From contig NZ_CP086120.1 of NCBI RefSeq assembly GCF_021216675.1, positions 3,904,501 through 3,968,500 of the forward strand: a DNA stretch of 64,000 nucleotides. The letters are read 5' to 3'. Origin of the DNA: Streptomyces gobiensis. Its GTDB lineage: Bacteria > Actinomycetota > Actinomycetes > Streptomycetales > Streptomycetaceae. Made by a program: the position numbers and the translations under genes. The notes under the pieces are model-generated. The model was given only the letters and a program-made list of their open reading frames with translations, did no database searches and had not been told where the DNA came from. Shown one piece after another: positions 17,555-24,818 of this stretch (positions are counted from its first letter, which is position 1; the number at the start of each line of letters is the position of its first letter).

Positions 17555-18523
17555 ATGGCTTCCACCGATCAGCCGGGGATCCGGACCGTCGCGCCGCCTC
17601 TTGTGCCACTCACCGGGCCCAGAGTCGGTGACGGCGAGACCCTGCGCTCGGTGACGCTGCCCGGACTGACGCTGTCGGTCCGGAGCCGGACGCCACCGCG
17701 GGAGGGGCTGCCGCCCGCGCTTTATGTGCACGGGCTGGGCGGCTCCTCGCAGAACTGGTCCGCGCTGATGGAGCAGCTCGCCGCGGATGTCGACGGTGAG
17801 GCCGTCGATCTGCCCGGTTTCGGCGACTCCCCGCCGCCGGACGACGGCAACTACTCGGTGATCGGACACGCCCGGGCCGTCATCCGCTATCTCGATGCCA
17901 GCGGCCGGGGGCCCGTGCACCTCTTCGGCAACTCGATGGGTGGCGCGGTGGCCACCCGGGTCGCCGCCGCCCGGCGCGATCTGGTACGCGTCCTGACCCT
18001 GATCTCGCCCGCGCTGCCCGAGCTGCGGCTGCAGCGCACCGCGATGTCGACCGCCCTGCTGGCGGTGCCGGGCGCCACCCGGCTCGTTGAGCGGATGACC
18101 AGGGACTGGACGGCCGAGCACCGCACCCGCGAGCTGCTGGCGCTCTGCTACGGCGATCCGTCGCGGGTGTCCCCGGAGAGCTTCGCCGACGCGGTGGCGG
18201 AGTACGAACGGCGGCTGCGGCTGCCATATTTCTGGGATGCCCTGTCCCGGTCGGCGCGTGGTGTCGTCGACGCCTATACCGTGGGAGGACAGCACTCCCT
18301 GTGGCGGCAGGCCGAGCGTGTGCTCGCCCCGACGCTGCTGGTGTACGGCGGACGGGACCGGCTGGTCTCCTTCCGTATGGCGAGCAAGGCGAGCAAGGCG
18401 TTCCGCTGCTCCCGGCTGCTGACGATGCCGGACGCGGGGCATGTGGCGATGATGGAGTATCCGGAAACGGTGGCAGGTGCCTTCCGTGAGCTGTTGACCG
18501 ACGTTGCTACGGGCAGGAGTTGA
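17555..18523 (+). CDS. Alpha/beta hydrolase (322 aa)
   Basis: Alpha/beta-hydrolase with oxyanion region YVHGLGGSSQNW, nucleophile elbow FGNSMGG (Ser near residue 128), acid in YGGRDRLVS and catalytic His in DAGHVAMME. The length and the cap region suit a generic serine hydrolase or esterase; substrate unknown. The ATG at 17555 follows a 152-base divergent gap shared with the acidic-protein gene. The stop is nine bases ahead of the DUF3152 start, so the two are probably one operon. Confidence 0.87.
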   Translation: MASTDQPGIRTVAPPLVPLTGPRVGDGETLRSVTLPGLTLSVRSRTPPREGLPPALYVHGLGGSSQNWSALMEQLAADVDGEAVDLPGFGDSPPPDDGNYSVIGHARAVIRYLDASGRGPVHLFGNSMGGAVATRVAAARRDLVRVLTLISPALPELRLQRTAMSTALLAVPGATRLVERMTRDWTAEHRTRELLALCYGDPSRVSPESFADAVAEYERRLRLPYFWDALSRSARGVVDAYTVGGQHSLWRQAERVLAPTLLVYGGRDRLVSFRMASKASKAFRCSRLLTMPDAGHVAMMEYPETVAGAFRELLTDVATGRS

Positions 18524-18531
18524 GGCGACGC

Positions 18532-19749
18532 GTGGGACGCCATAGCCGTCGGCGCGGGACATCCCCCGATGACACATCTCCGATACCCACGACGCGTGAC
18601 GCCCCCGACCGGGCGCCCCAGGGGCGTGCACCCCAGGGCGCCGGTCCCCCGACCGCGCCCCGTGGTGTGCCGCAGGTACGGGGCGGTCACCCACAGCGCC
18701 CTGAGCCGGTCGCTCCGCCCCCCGGGCCGTACCGCTTCGCGGGCGGGCGTCCCAGTGGCGGGATTCCGGGGCAGCGCCGTGAATCCGGGCCACGGCGGGA
18801 GTATGTGGAAGCCTTCGAGGGGCTCGACGACGATGTGTTCGCGGCAGGCGCCCCCGAGGCCCCTTCCGCCGGGAAGCCCCCCGCTGCTCGTACCGCGGCC
18901 CAGGAGCCGCCGCCCGAAGAGCCCGGCCGGCGGGATGACTTCGCCAAGGGCCGACGGGGCCGCACGGTGACCGGGATTGTCGCGGCGGCGATCGCGACCG
19001 TACTGGCGGCCGTGGTCGCCGGCCAGATGGCCACGGAGCGGCGCGAGGACCCTCCCAGCGCCGGTGGCGTGGACCGCACGGACCCCGGCAAGGAGTCGCA
19101 GGCGGACGGACGCCCGGGGCCCGCGGAGCCGCCGGGGGCCCTCCCGATGACGTATGAACAGCAGATGGCCCAGATCTTCCAGCTGGACCCGAAGCTGAAG
19201 GGTTCCGGGAAGCTCAGCGCCGTCGCGGGGCACGACAAGGCGCCGGGAAGCGGTCAGAAGCTGACCTACCGGGTGGATATCGAGGACGGCATCGGGCTGG
19301 ACGGCAAGCTCTTCGCGGAGGCCGTACAGAAGACGCTGACCGATAAACGGAGTTGGAGCAACGACGGCGTTCGTACGTTTGAGCGGGTGTCCTCCGGTCC
19401 GGTGGACTTTGTGATCACGCTGGCAAGTCCCGCTACGACCGCCGTCTGGTGTGCCAAGTCCGGACTGGACACCACCGAGGACAATGTCTCCTGCGACTCG
19501 GCGGCCACCGAGCGCGTCATGATCAATGCCTATCGCTGGGCGCGGGGCGCCGAAACCTTTGGCCCCGAGAAGATGCACCTCTACCGGCAGATGCTCATCA
19601 ATCACGAGGTGGGTCACCGGCTCGGCTTCGGCCATGTCGGCTGTCCCCGGGATGGTGCGCCGGCCCCGGTGATGATGCAGCAGACGAAGTTCCTGACCAC
19701 CGGCGACGCGACCTGCCGACCCAACGCCTGGCCCTTCCCCAAGGGGTGA
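18532..19749 (+). CDS. DUF3152 protein with metzincin-like HExxHxxGxxH motif (405 aa)
   Basis: Membrane-anchored probable secreted domain. About 145 cytoplasmic residues rich in Arg and Pro are followed by one membrane span (TGIVAAAIATVLAAVVAGQM) and an extracytoplasmic DUF3152 domain. That domain ends in HEVGHRLGFGHVGC, a HExxHxxGxxH zinc signature, and VMMQQ, reminiscent of the metzincin Met-turn. Proteolytic activity is inferred from the motif; the family is uncharacterised. GTG 18532 has GAGG six bases upstream; TTG 18520 is the alternative. The mycobacterial homologue (Rv3207c) is directly next to moeZ; here a polysaccharide-type cluster separates them. Confidence 0.85.
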   Translation: MGRHSRRRGTSPDDTSPIPTTRDAPDRAPQGRAPQGAGPPTAPRGVPQVRGGHPQRPEPVAPPPGPYRFAGGRPSGGIPGQRRESGPRREYVEAFEGLDDDVFAAGAPEAPSAGKPPAARTAAQEPPPEEPGRRDDFAKGRRGRTVTGIVAAAIATVLAAVVAGQMATERREDPPSAGGVDRTDPGKESQADGRPGPAEPPGALPMTYEQQMAQIFQLDPKLKGSGKLSAVAGHDKAPGSGQKLTYRVDIEDGIGLDGKLFAEAVQKTLTDKRSWSNDGVRTFERVSSGPVDFVITLASPATTAVWCAKSGLDTTEDNVSCDSAATERVMINAYRWARGAETFGPEKMHLYRQMLINHEVGHRLGFGHVGCPRDGAPAPVMMQQTKFLTTGDATCRPNAWPFPKG

Positions 19750-19755
19750 CGGTAC

Positions 19756-19783
19756 GGGGTTGACAACCCCCCTAGTACAGGGG
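19756..19783 (+). terminator. Two overlapping hairpins after DUF3152 stop
   Basis: GGGGTTGACAACCCC (19756-19770) and CCCCTAGTACAGGGG (19769-19783) share the CCCC block, so only one stem can form at a time. They start seven bases after the DUF3152 stop. A compact terminator or a switch in the leader of the downstream cluster is possible; there is no T-run. Confidence 0.4.
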
Positions 19784-19835
19784 AACGCACAACCGGTGCA
19801 AAAGTCACGGTTGTTCACCCCTTCCGGTGGTGCGA

Positions 19836-19851
19836 TGGACAACCGTCCATC
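19836..19851. promoter_or_regulatory. Palindrome ATGGAC-aacc-GTCCAT upstream of GT gene
   Basis: Six-base perfect arms around AACC, 77 bases before the glycosyltransferase ATG, in the only sizeable gap ahead of the cluster. It is a candidate operator; no promoter elements can be fixed with confidence nearby. Confidence 0.3.
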
Positions 19852-19928
19852 ATCCCCCCATATCCCGCGCATACCGTCTTGCCGCAACGCCACACCGGTG
19901 GCTCATAGGGAAGGTCGGGGGTGCATTC

Positions 19929-21821
19929 ATGCGCATTGCACTACTTACAGAGGGTGGCTATCCGTATGCGCGTGGTGAGTCGGTGGTGTGGTGCGACCGA
20001 CTGGTGCGCGGGCTTGGCGACCATGAATTCGACGTATGCGCGCTGAGCCGCAGCAAGCGGCAGCAGGAGGGCGGTTGGCAGGAGCTGCCGCCCAATGTGC
20101 TGCGCGTGCGCACCGCGCCGCTGTGGGGCCCGCCCGATGCCGGGGGCGCGGAGGAGAGCCGTGGCTACGGGCGGCGCGAACGGCGTCGGTTCGCGGAGCA
20201 CTTCGGTGAGCTGGTGGCGGCCGTCTGCGAAGAGGGCGCCGAGGCGGACCGTTTCGCCAGCGGGTTGTACGGGCTGGCCGAACTGGCCCGGGACCATGGC
20301 GGGCTGGCCACCGCGCTCCGCTCGGAACAGGCGGTCCGGATTCTGGAGACCGCCTGCCGGGCGCCCGGCGCGCTCCGGGCCGTACGCGCCGTACAGGTGG
20401 CCGATCTGCTCGCCGTCACCGAACGGCTGGAGCGGGCGCTGCGCCCCCTCTCGCTGGACTGGTACGAGCCGCGTGGCGCCGAAGAGGGCGAAGGCGAGCT
20501 CGATCCGGGGCTGGCCGGGGCGGATCTGTGCCATGCCGTCGGCGGTGGACCCGCCGCGCTGCCGGGGCTGCTGGCGAAGCGGACCTTCGGGACCCCACTG
20601 CTGATCACCGAGTACGGTGTGCGGCTGCGCGAGCACTATCTGGCCAGCGCCGGGCACGCCGTCGCCCCGTCAACGGCGGGCGCGCCCGTACGCTCCCTCC
20701 TCGCCTCCTTCCAGGGGCTGCTCGCCCGGGAGGCCTACCGGCAGGCCGAGGTGATCACCCCCGGAAACACCCACGCCCGGCGCTGGCAGGAGCGCTGCGG
20801 CGCCGACCGTGGGCGGCTGCGGACGATCTATCCGGGCATGGACGCCGCGCCCTTCGCGACGGTCGAGGAGGACACCGGCGCGGGGGAGTCCAGCCCCACC
20901 CTGGTGTGGGTGGGCCGGATCGAGCCCACCAAGGATCTGATCGCGCTGCTGCACGCCTTCGCCGAGGTCCACCGGGCCGAGCCGGGCGCCCGGCTGCTGA
21001 TCGTGGACAGCAAGCAGCAGGGGCCCGGCCAGCACGACCGCGACGCCCAGCACGATCGTGACACCCAGCACGATCGTGACACCCAGCACGATCGTGACAC
21101 CCAGCACGATCGTGACACCCAGCACGATCGTGACGCCCAGCATGATCGTGAAACCCAGCGCGATCGCGACGCACAGGGCGACAGCTATCTGGCGCACTGC
21201 CGGGCGCTGGCCGCCCAGCTCTTCCCCGACGAGGCCGCCGACGCGGTGACGGTGGGGGACAACCCGGTCTCCTTCGAGGAGGTCGGCAGCCCGGTCATCC
21301 CGCGGCTTGAGGACGCGTACGCGATGAGCAGCGTCGTACTGCTCTCCAGCGTCGTGGAGGGCTTCCCGGTCTCGCTGGTGGAGGCGATGTTCTGCGGCCG
21401 CGCCACGGTCTCCACGGACGTCGGCGCGGTCTGTGAGGTCATCGGCGGCACCGGTCTGGTGGTGCCGCCGCGCAATCCGCGTGCGTTGGCGGACGCCTGC
21501 CTCGCGCTGCTGCGCGACCCGGAGCGCCGGGCCCGGCTGGGCGCGGCGGCGCGGGCACGGGCCCTGGAACTCTTCACCGTCGAGCAGAACGTCGCGGCGT
21601 TCCACGGCGTCTATCTGGAACTGATCTCCCGCTGCCCGGCCCGCGAGGATGTCCGGCCCTTCGGCCGCCCCGCCGAATCCCATGTGCCGGGCCGCTGGGC
21701 GGGCGGGCGACGCTCCCACCCGCCCAGCGGCTACGTCCCGGACGCCGCCGCTGTACGCGCCCCCAGCTGGGCCCGCCCAGTCGGGGTCGGAGCCACCGGC
21801 CGGAAGGAGGACGCGGGATGA
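19929..21821 (+). CDS. PelF-like glycosyltransferase, DUF3492 + GT4 (630 aa)
   Basis: Retaining GT-B glycosyltransferase. The N-terminal DUF3492-type region (MRIALLTEGGYPYARGESVVWCDRL...) and the GT4 C-terminal domain (LVWVGRIEPTKDL; E477-x7-E485 in EGFPVSLVE; STDVG) are the architecture of PelF, the cytosolic polymerising enzyme of Pel polysaccharide. An insertion of eight hexapeptide repeats (residues 368-415, QHDRDT type) sits in a loop of the catalytic Rossmann domain. The ATG at 19929 has G-rich sequence upstream and matches the family start. It overlaps the next gene by four bases (ATGA). The nucleotide-sugar donor cannot be read from sequence; UDP-HexNAc is inferred from Pel. Confidence 0.88.
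   Translation: MRIALLTEGGYPYARGESVVWCDRLVRGLGDHEFDVCALSRSKRQQEGGWQELPPNVLRVRTAPLWGPPDAGGAEESRGYGRRERRRFAEHFGELVAAVCEEGAEADRFASGLYGLAELARDHGGLATALRSEQAVRILETACRAPGALRAVRAVQVADLLAVTERLERALRPLSLDWYEPRGAEEGEGELDPGLAGADLCHAVGGGPAALPGLLAKRTFGTPLLITEYGVRLREHYLASAGHAVAPSTAGAPVRSLLASFQGLLAREAYRQAEVITPGNTHARRWQERCGADRGRLRTIYPGMDAAPFATVEEDTGAGESSPTLVWVGRIEPTKDLIALLHAFAEVHRAEPGARLLIVDSKQQGPGQHDRDAQHDRDTQHDRDTQHDRDTQHDRDTQHDRDAQHDRETQRDRDAQGDSYLAHCRALAAQLFPDEAADAVTVGDNPVSFEEVGSPVIPRLEDAYAMSSVVLLSSVVEGFPVSLVEAMFCGRATVSTDVGAVCEVIGGTGLVVPPRNPRALADACLALLRDPERRARLGAAARARALELFTVEQNVAAFHGVYLELISRCPAREDVRPFGRPAESHVPGRWAGGRRSHPPSGYVPDAAAVRAPSWARPVGVGATGRKEDAG
21030..21173 (+). repeat. 18-bp tandem repeat array, 8 units, inside GT gene
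   Basis: Eight in-frame 18-bp units encode QHDRDA, QHDRDT x4, QHDRDA, QHDRET and QRDRDA. Units 2-5 are identical, and units 2-6 each contain the perfect 10-bp palindrome CACGATCGTG. The identical central units and diverged ends suggest recent slippage expansion. On the opposite strand one frame reads as a hydrophobic VTIVLG repeat, which is incidental. Confidence 0.95.
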
Positions 21822-22954
21822 GCACGATGTCCACCCCCCGCCGGGGGCCCGCCGACCCCGTACGCGCGCTGATGCACCGGCACCGGGAGCTGTGCGAACG
21901 GGCCGTGGACCCGCTGGAGATCGCCGCCGGCCTGGAAGCGCACGGCGTGACCGACCGGACGGCCGCGCGCTTCAAACATCGCGATGTCTTCTCACTCGCC
22001 GAGGAGCTGTACGCCCGGGTGCCCCGGGCCGAGGGCGAGTTGGCGCCGCGCCCGCGACCCGCGCCAGTGCGGCGCAGCCCCCTGCGGGCCGCGCTGTGGC
22101 TGCTGCCCGGCGCGCTGTGCGCACTGACCCTGGCCGTGCTCTCTCTCCTCGGGCGGACCGCACCAGCCGTGTGGTGGGCGGTCGCCCTGAGCGGAGCGGT
22201 CCTCGTACTGGCCGCCGTCCGGCTGTGCTTGCGCGGCATCCAGGGCATCGTTCTGTCCTGGTGCACCGCGCTGTGCGGCTGCTGGCTGATCGGATACGCG
22301 CTCATCGGGGACTGGCTGCTGGCCGGACTCCTGGCCGGCGGCCCGGATTCGCTGGACCTGCCCGGGATGACGCGGGCCTGGGCGCCGCTGAGCCTGGCCT
22401 TCGCGGTCGCGCCCGCCGCCTGGTGCGCGCGCTGGTTCGCGGTACGGGCCAGGCTCCGGCTGGCGTCCAGCCGGAGCCTGGGCGAGTTCGCATCCCGTAC
22501 CCGGCCACTGCTGGCGGCGGCCGTCGGACTCTTCACGGCCGCACTGCTCACCGTGCAGCTGGCCGTCCGGCTCGCCGTTGACGAGGCCGGGACAGCGCCG
22601 GTTCCAGCGGCAGGTCCGGCGGTCAGCGGCCACCTCGACAGCGGCTCCGTCGCCATCGCCGCGCTCGGCATGCTGCTGTTCACCGCGCTGCTGCTGGCCA
22701 CCCATGGCTTTCCGCAGGCCGTCACCGCCGGACTGGGAGCCGCCTGCGCCCTCGAGGCCATGGCGCTCGGCGCCGTGCTCGCCGCCCGGCTGCCCGGACT
22801 CGACCCGCTCGCCCGCCCCGTGGAGCTGGCGGTCGCCGGCTACGGGTCCGCCGCCGTCCCCGCGGTGGCCTGCACCGCCGCCGCTCTGGCCGCCCTGGCC
22901 TACGCCGCCACCGCCCTCACGGGTGCCTCAGCACACCACCGGGAGCCGCGGTGA
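21818..22954 (+). CDS. Polytopic membrane protein of the polysaccharide-type cluster (378 aa)
   Basis: About 85 cytoplasmic residues with a helical motif (DPLEIAAGLEAHGVTDRTAARFKHRDVFSLAEEL) precede roughly nine hydrophobic segments from residue 88 on. No named family is recognised. Its start overlaps the stop of the PelF-like gene (ATGA), so the two are made together. By analogy with PelE/PelG, the natural guess is a membrane partner for export of the polymer, but the sequence itself does not show homology I can confirm. The ribosome binding site GGAGG lies upstream within the preceding gene (AAGGAGGACGCGG). Confidence 0.75.
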   Translation: MSTMSTPRRGPADPVRALMHRHRELCERAVDPLEIAAGLEAHGVTDRTAARFKHRDVFSLAEELYARVPRAEGELAPRPRPAPVRRSPLRAALWLLPGALCALTLAVLSLLGRTAPAVWWAVALSGAVLVLAAVRLCLRGIQGIVLSWCTALCGCWLIGYALIGDWLLAGLLAGGPDSLDLPGMTRAWAPLSLAFAVAPAAWCARWFAVRARLRLASSRSLGEFASRTRPLLAAAVGLFTAALLTVQLAVRLAVDEAGTAPVPAAGPAVSGHLDSGSVAIAALGMLLFTALLLATHGFPQAVTAGLGAACALEAMALGAVLAARLPGLDPLARPVELAVAGYGSAAVPAVACTAAALAALAYAATALTGASAHHREPR

Positions 22955-23031
22955 CCGCCGCGGCTCCGCTCGCACCGTACCCCGCAGCGGGATTACGGAC
23001 GCGGTTCCGATACCGACAAGGAGCGACACCA

Positions 23032-23088
23032 ATGACCGTTCAGCGCGCCACTGGCGTCTCCGTACGACCGGGGGAGGGGGCACGATGA
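23032..23088 (+). CDS. 18-codon ORF coupled to the epimerase start
   Basis: ATG at 23032 has an ideal AAGGAG eight bases upstream and encodes MTVQRATGVSVRPGEGAR. Its stop codon overlaps the epimerase start as ATGA (23085-23088). The 130-base gap after the membrane-protein gene otherwise holds nothing. It could be a leader peptide controlling epimerase translation, or a true small protein; the reading frame differs from the epimerase. Confidence 0.5.
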   Translation: MTVQRATGVSVRPGEGAR

Positions 23089-24002
23089 GGGTGCTGCTGC
23101 TCGGGGCCAACGGGTTCCTCGGCCGCTATGTCGCCGACCGGCTGCTCGCCGACCCCGCCGTCCAGCTCACCGCGCTGGGCCGCCGCGATGACTCCGATGT
23201 GCGGTTTGATCTGTCCACCGGCAGCCCGGGGGCGCTCACCCGCTTCCTGGACGCGGTACACCCCGGCGTGGTCATCAACTGTGCCGGCGCCATCCGTGGC
23301 GGCGCCCGCGAGCTGACCCGGCACAACACCGTGTCCACCGCCACGGTCTGTGAGTCCCTGCGCCGCAGCGGCTGCGGCGCCCGGCTGGTGCATGTCGGGT
23401 GTGCCGCCGAGTACGGCCCGTCCCAGACCGGCTCCTCGACCGGCGAGGACGCCACGCCACGGCCCGGCGGACCGTATGGCGTCAGCAAGCTCGCCGCCAC
23501 CGAGCTGGTGCTCGGCTCCGGCCTGGACGCCATCGTGCTGCGGGTCTTCTCCCCGGCCGGGCCCGGCACGCCCGCCGGAACACCGCTGGGGCGGCTCGCC
23601 GAGGCGATGCGGCGGGCGATGCAGCAGGGCGACCGGGAGCTCAAGCTCAGCGGGCTCGGCATTCAGCGGGACTTCGTCGATGTCCGCGATGTCGCCCGGG
23701 CGGTGCACGCGGCCTCGCTCTCGGCCGCCCAGGGCATCGTCAATATCGGCACCGGACGGGCCGTACGGCTGCGCGACGCGGCCGCCGTGCTCGCCCGGGT
23801 CGCGGGCTTCACCGGCGCCATCCATGAACTGGATGAGCCCCATCTGGGCGCGGTCCCGGCCGCGCCCCCGTATCCGGACGGCTGCGGCGTCTGGCAGCAG
23901 GCGGACGTACGGACCGCGCGGGACCGGCTGGGCTGGCGGCCGCGTATCGGCCTGGAGGAGTCCCTGGCGGATATCTGGATGGAGGCGGCATGTCGCATCT
24001 GA
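23085..24002 (+). CDS. NAD-dependent epimerase/dehydratase, extended SDR (305 aa)
   Basis: Nucleotide-sugar-modifying SDR. The Rossmann motif GANGFLG occupies residues 7-13 and the active-site Y131-x3-K135 lies in PYGVSK. The Ser/Thr normally four residues before the VYG-type Tyr is Cys106 here (VGCAAEYG), which is unusual. C-terminal features (QRDFVDVRDVARAVHAA, NIGTGRAVRLRDAA, LGWRPRIGLEESLADIW) are standard for UDP-sugar 4-epimerases and dehydratases. The start is supported by GGGGGAGGGGG. The gene overlaps the spherulin-like gene by 13 bases. Within this cluster it plausibly supplies an epimerised UDP-sugar, as PelX or fungal Uge3 do; that is inference. Confidence 0.85.
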   Translation: MRVLLLGANGFLGRYVADRLLADPAVQLTALGRRDDSDVRFDLSTGSPGALTRFLDAVHPGVVINCAGAIRGGARELTRHNTVSTATVCESLRRSGCGARLVHVGCAAEYGPSQTGSSTGEDATPRPGGPYGVSKLAATELVLGSGLDAIVLRVFSPAGPGTPAGTPLGRLAEAMRRAMQQGDRELKLSGLGIQRDFVDVRDVARAVHAASLSAAQGIVNIGTGRAVRLRDAAAVLARVAGFTGAIHELDEPHLGAVPAAPPYPDGCGVWQQADVRTARDRLGWRPRIGLEESLADIWMEAACRI

Positions 24003-24748
24003 AGGTTCCCCGCACCCCCACGACCGGCCGGCTCGGCGTCGGCGTGCCCGGCTACGCCCACCCGATGCTGGCGCCCGTGGAGTGGGCCGAGCTCAGCCGC
24101 CCCGGCGTGCCGCTGCACTGGGCGGTGCTCAAGGTCTCCATGGGTGCGGGCGGCCCGGGGACCCGTCCGGATCCGTACTGCCGGGCGGCGACGATCCCGC
24201 TGCGGGACGCGGGGGTGCGGGTGCTGGGCCATCTCGATCTGCGGCTGGGTACCCGGCCGTTCGGCGAGGTCGTCTCCGACGCGCACCGCTTTCTCGACTG
24301 GTACGGCGTGGAGGGGTTCTATCTCGACCGTGCCCCGACCGAGCGCTCCGGGCTGCCGGAGGTCCGCCGGACGCTGACCACCCTGCGGGCGCTGGGCGAG
24401 AGTGTGCACCACCGGACCCTGCTCGTCCTGGCCCCTGGCACACACCCTTATCCGGGGTACGCGGAGGCCGCCGACCAGCTGGTGACCTTCCGTGGGGCGT
24501 GGCCGGACTACCGCTGGTCACAGGTGGCGGAGTGGACCGCGAACTATCCGTCGGACCGCTTCTGCCATCTGGTGCACGGCGTCCCGCGGACCCATCTGGA
24601 GGAGGCCCTGCGCATCGCCCGCTGGCAGGGCGCGGGGACCGTCTACTTCACAGACCGGATGAAGCGGGACGGAACCGACCCTTGGGAGGCATTGCCCGGC
24701 TTCTGGGACGAAATTGTCTCGCGGATCGGACTCGGTGTCTCGGAATGA
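23990..24748 (+). CDS. Spherulin-4/GH135-like TIM-barrel protein (252 aa)
   Basis: Matches the spherulation-specific family 4 fold: GVGVPGYAHPM, AVLKVSMGAGGPG, GVRVLGHLDLRLGTRPFGEV, FLDWYGVEGFYLD. A fungal member (Sph3) is the founding GH135 alpha-1,4-N-acetylgalactosaminidase needed to make galactosaminogalactan. The family's acidic pair (usually FDE) is D113-R114 here and the later Glu (VTFEG) is R168, so catalysis is doubtful or rearranged. No signal peptide is visible, so it is predicted cytoplasmic. It overlaps the epimerase gene by 13 bases and is the last gene of the cluster; moeZ follows after 70 bases. Confidence 0.78.
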   Translation: MSHLKVPRTPTTGRLGVGVPGYAHPMLAPVEWAELSRPGVPLHWAVLKVSMGAGGPGTRPDPYCRAATIPLRDAGVRVLGHLDLRLGTRPFGEVVSDAHRFLDWYGVEGFYLDRAPTERSGLPEVRRTLTTLRALGESVHHRTLLVLAPGTHPYPGYAEAADQLVTFRGAWPDYRWSQVAEWTANYPSDRFCHLVHGVPRTHLEEALRIARWQGAGTVYFTDRMKRDGTDPWEALPGFWDEIVSRIGLGVSE

Positions 24749-24818
24749 GATAGGGCGTGGCAGTGTTACGCAGAGAACAACCGTACGTACGCCGACCAAC
24801 CCCATTGCTGAGGTCCAC

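Noticed and set aside
19760..19765. TTGACA as a -35 box for the polysaccharide-type cluster
   Set aside because: No -10 element at 16-19 bases; the hexamer is part of the GGGGTTGACAACCCC hairpin.
21030..21173. Regular 18-bp repeats considered as CRISPR-like
   Set aside because: There are no spacers; units are contiguous, in frame and coding.
20670..21719. Minus-strand frame with a hydrophobic VTIVLG repeat
   Set aside because: It arises from the 18-bp array read backwards within a glycosyltransferase gene; no start signal or membrane-protein context.
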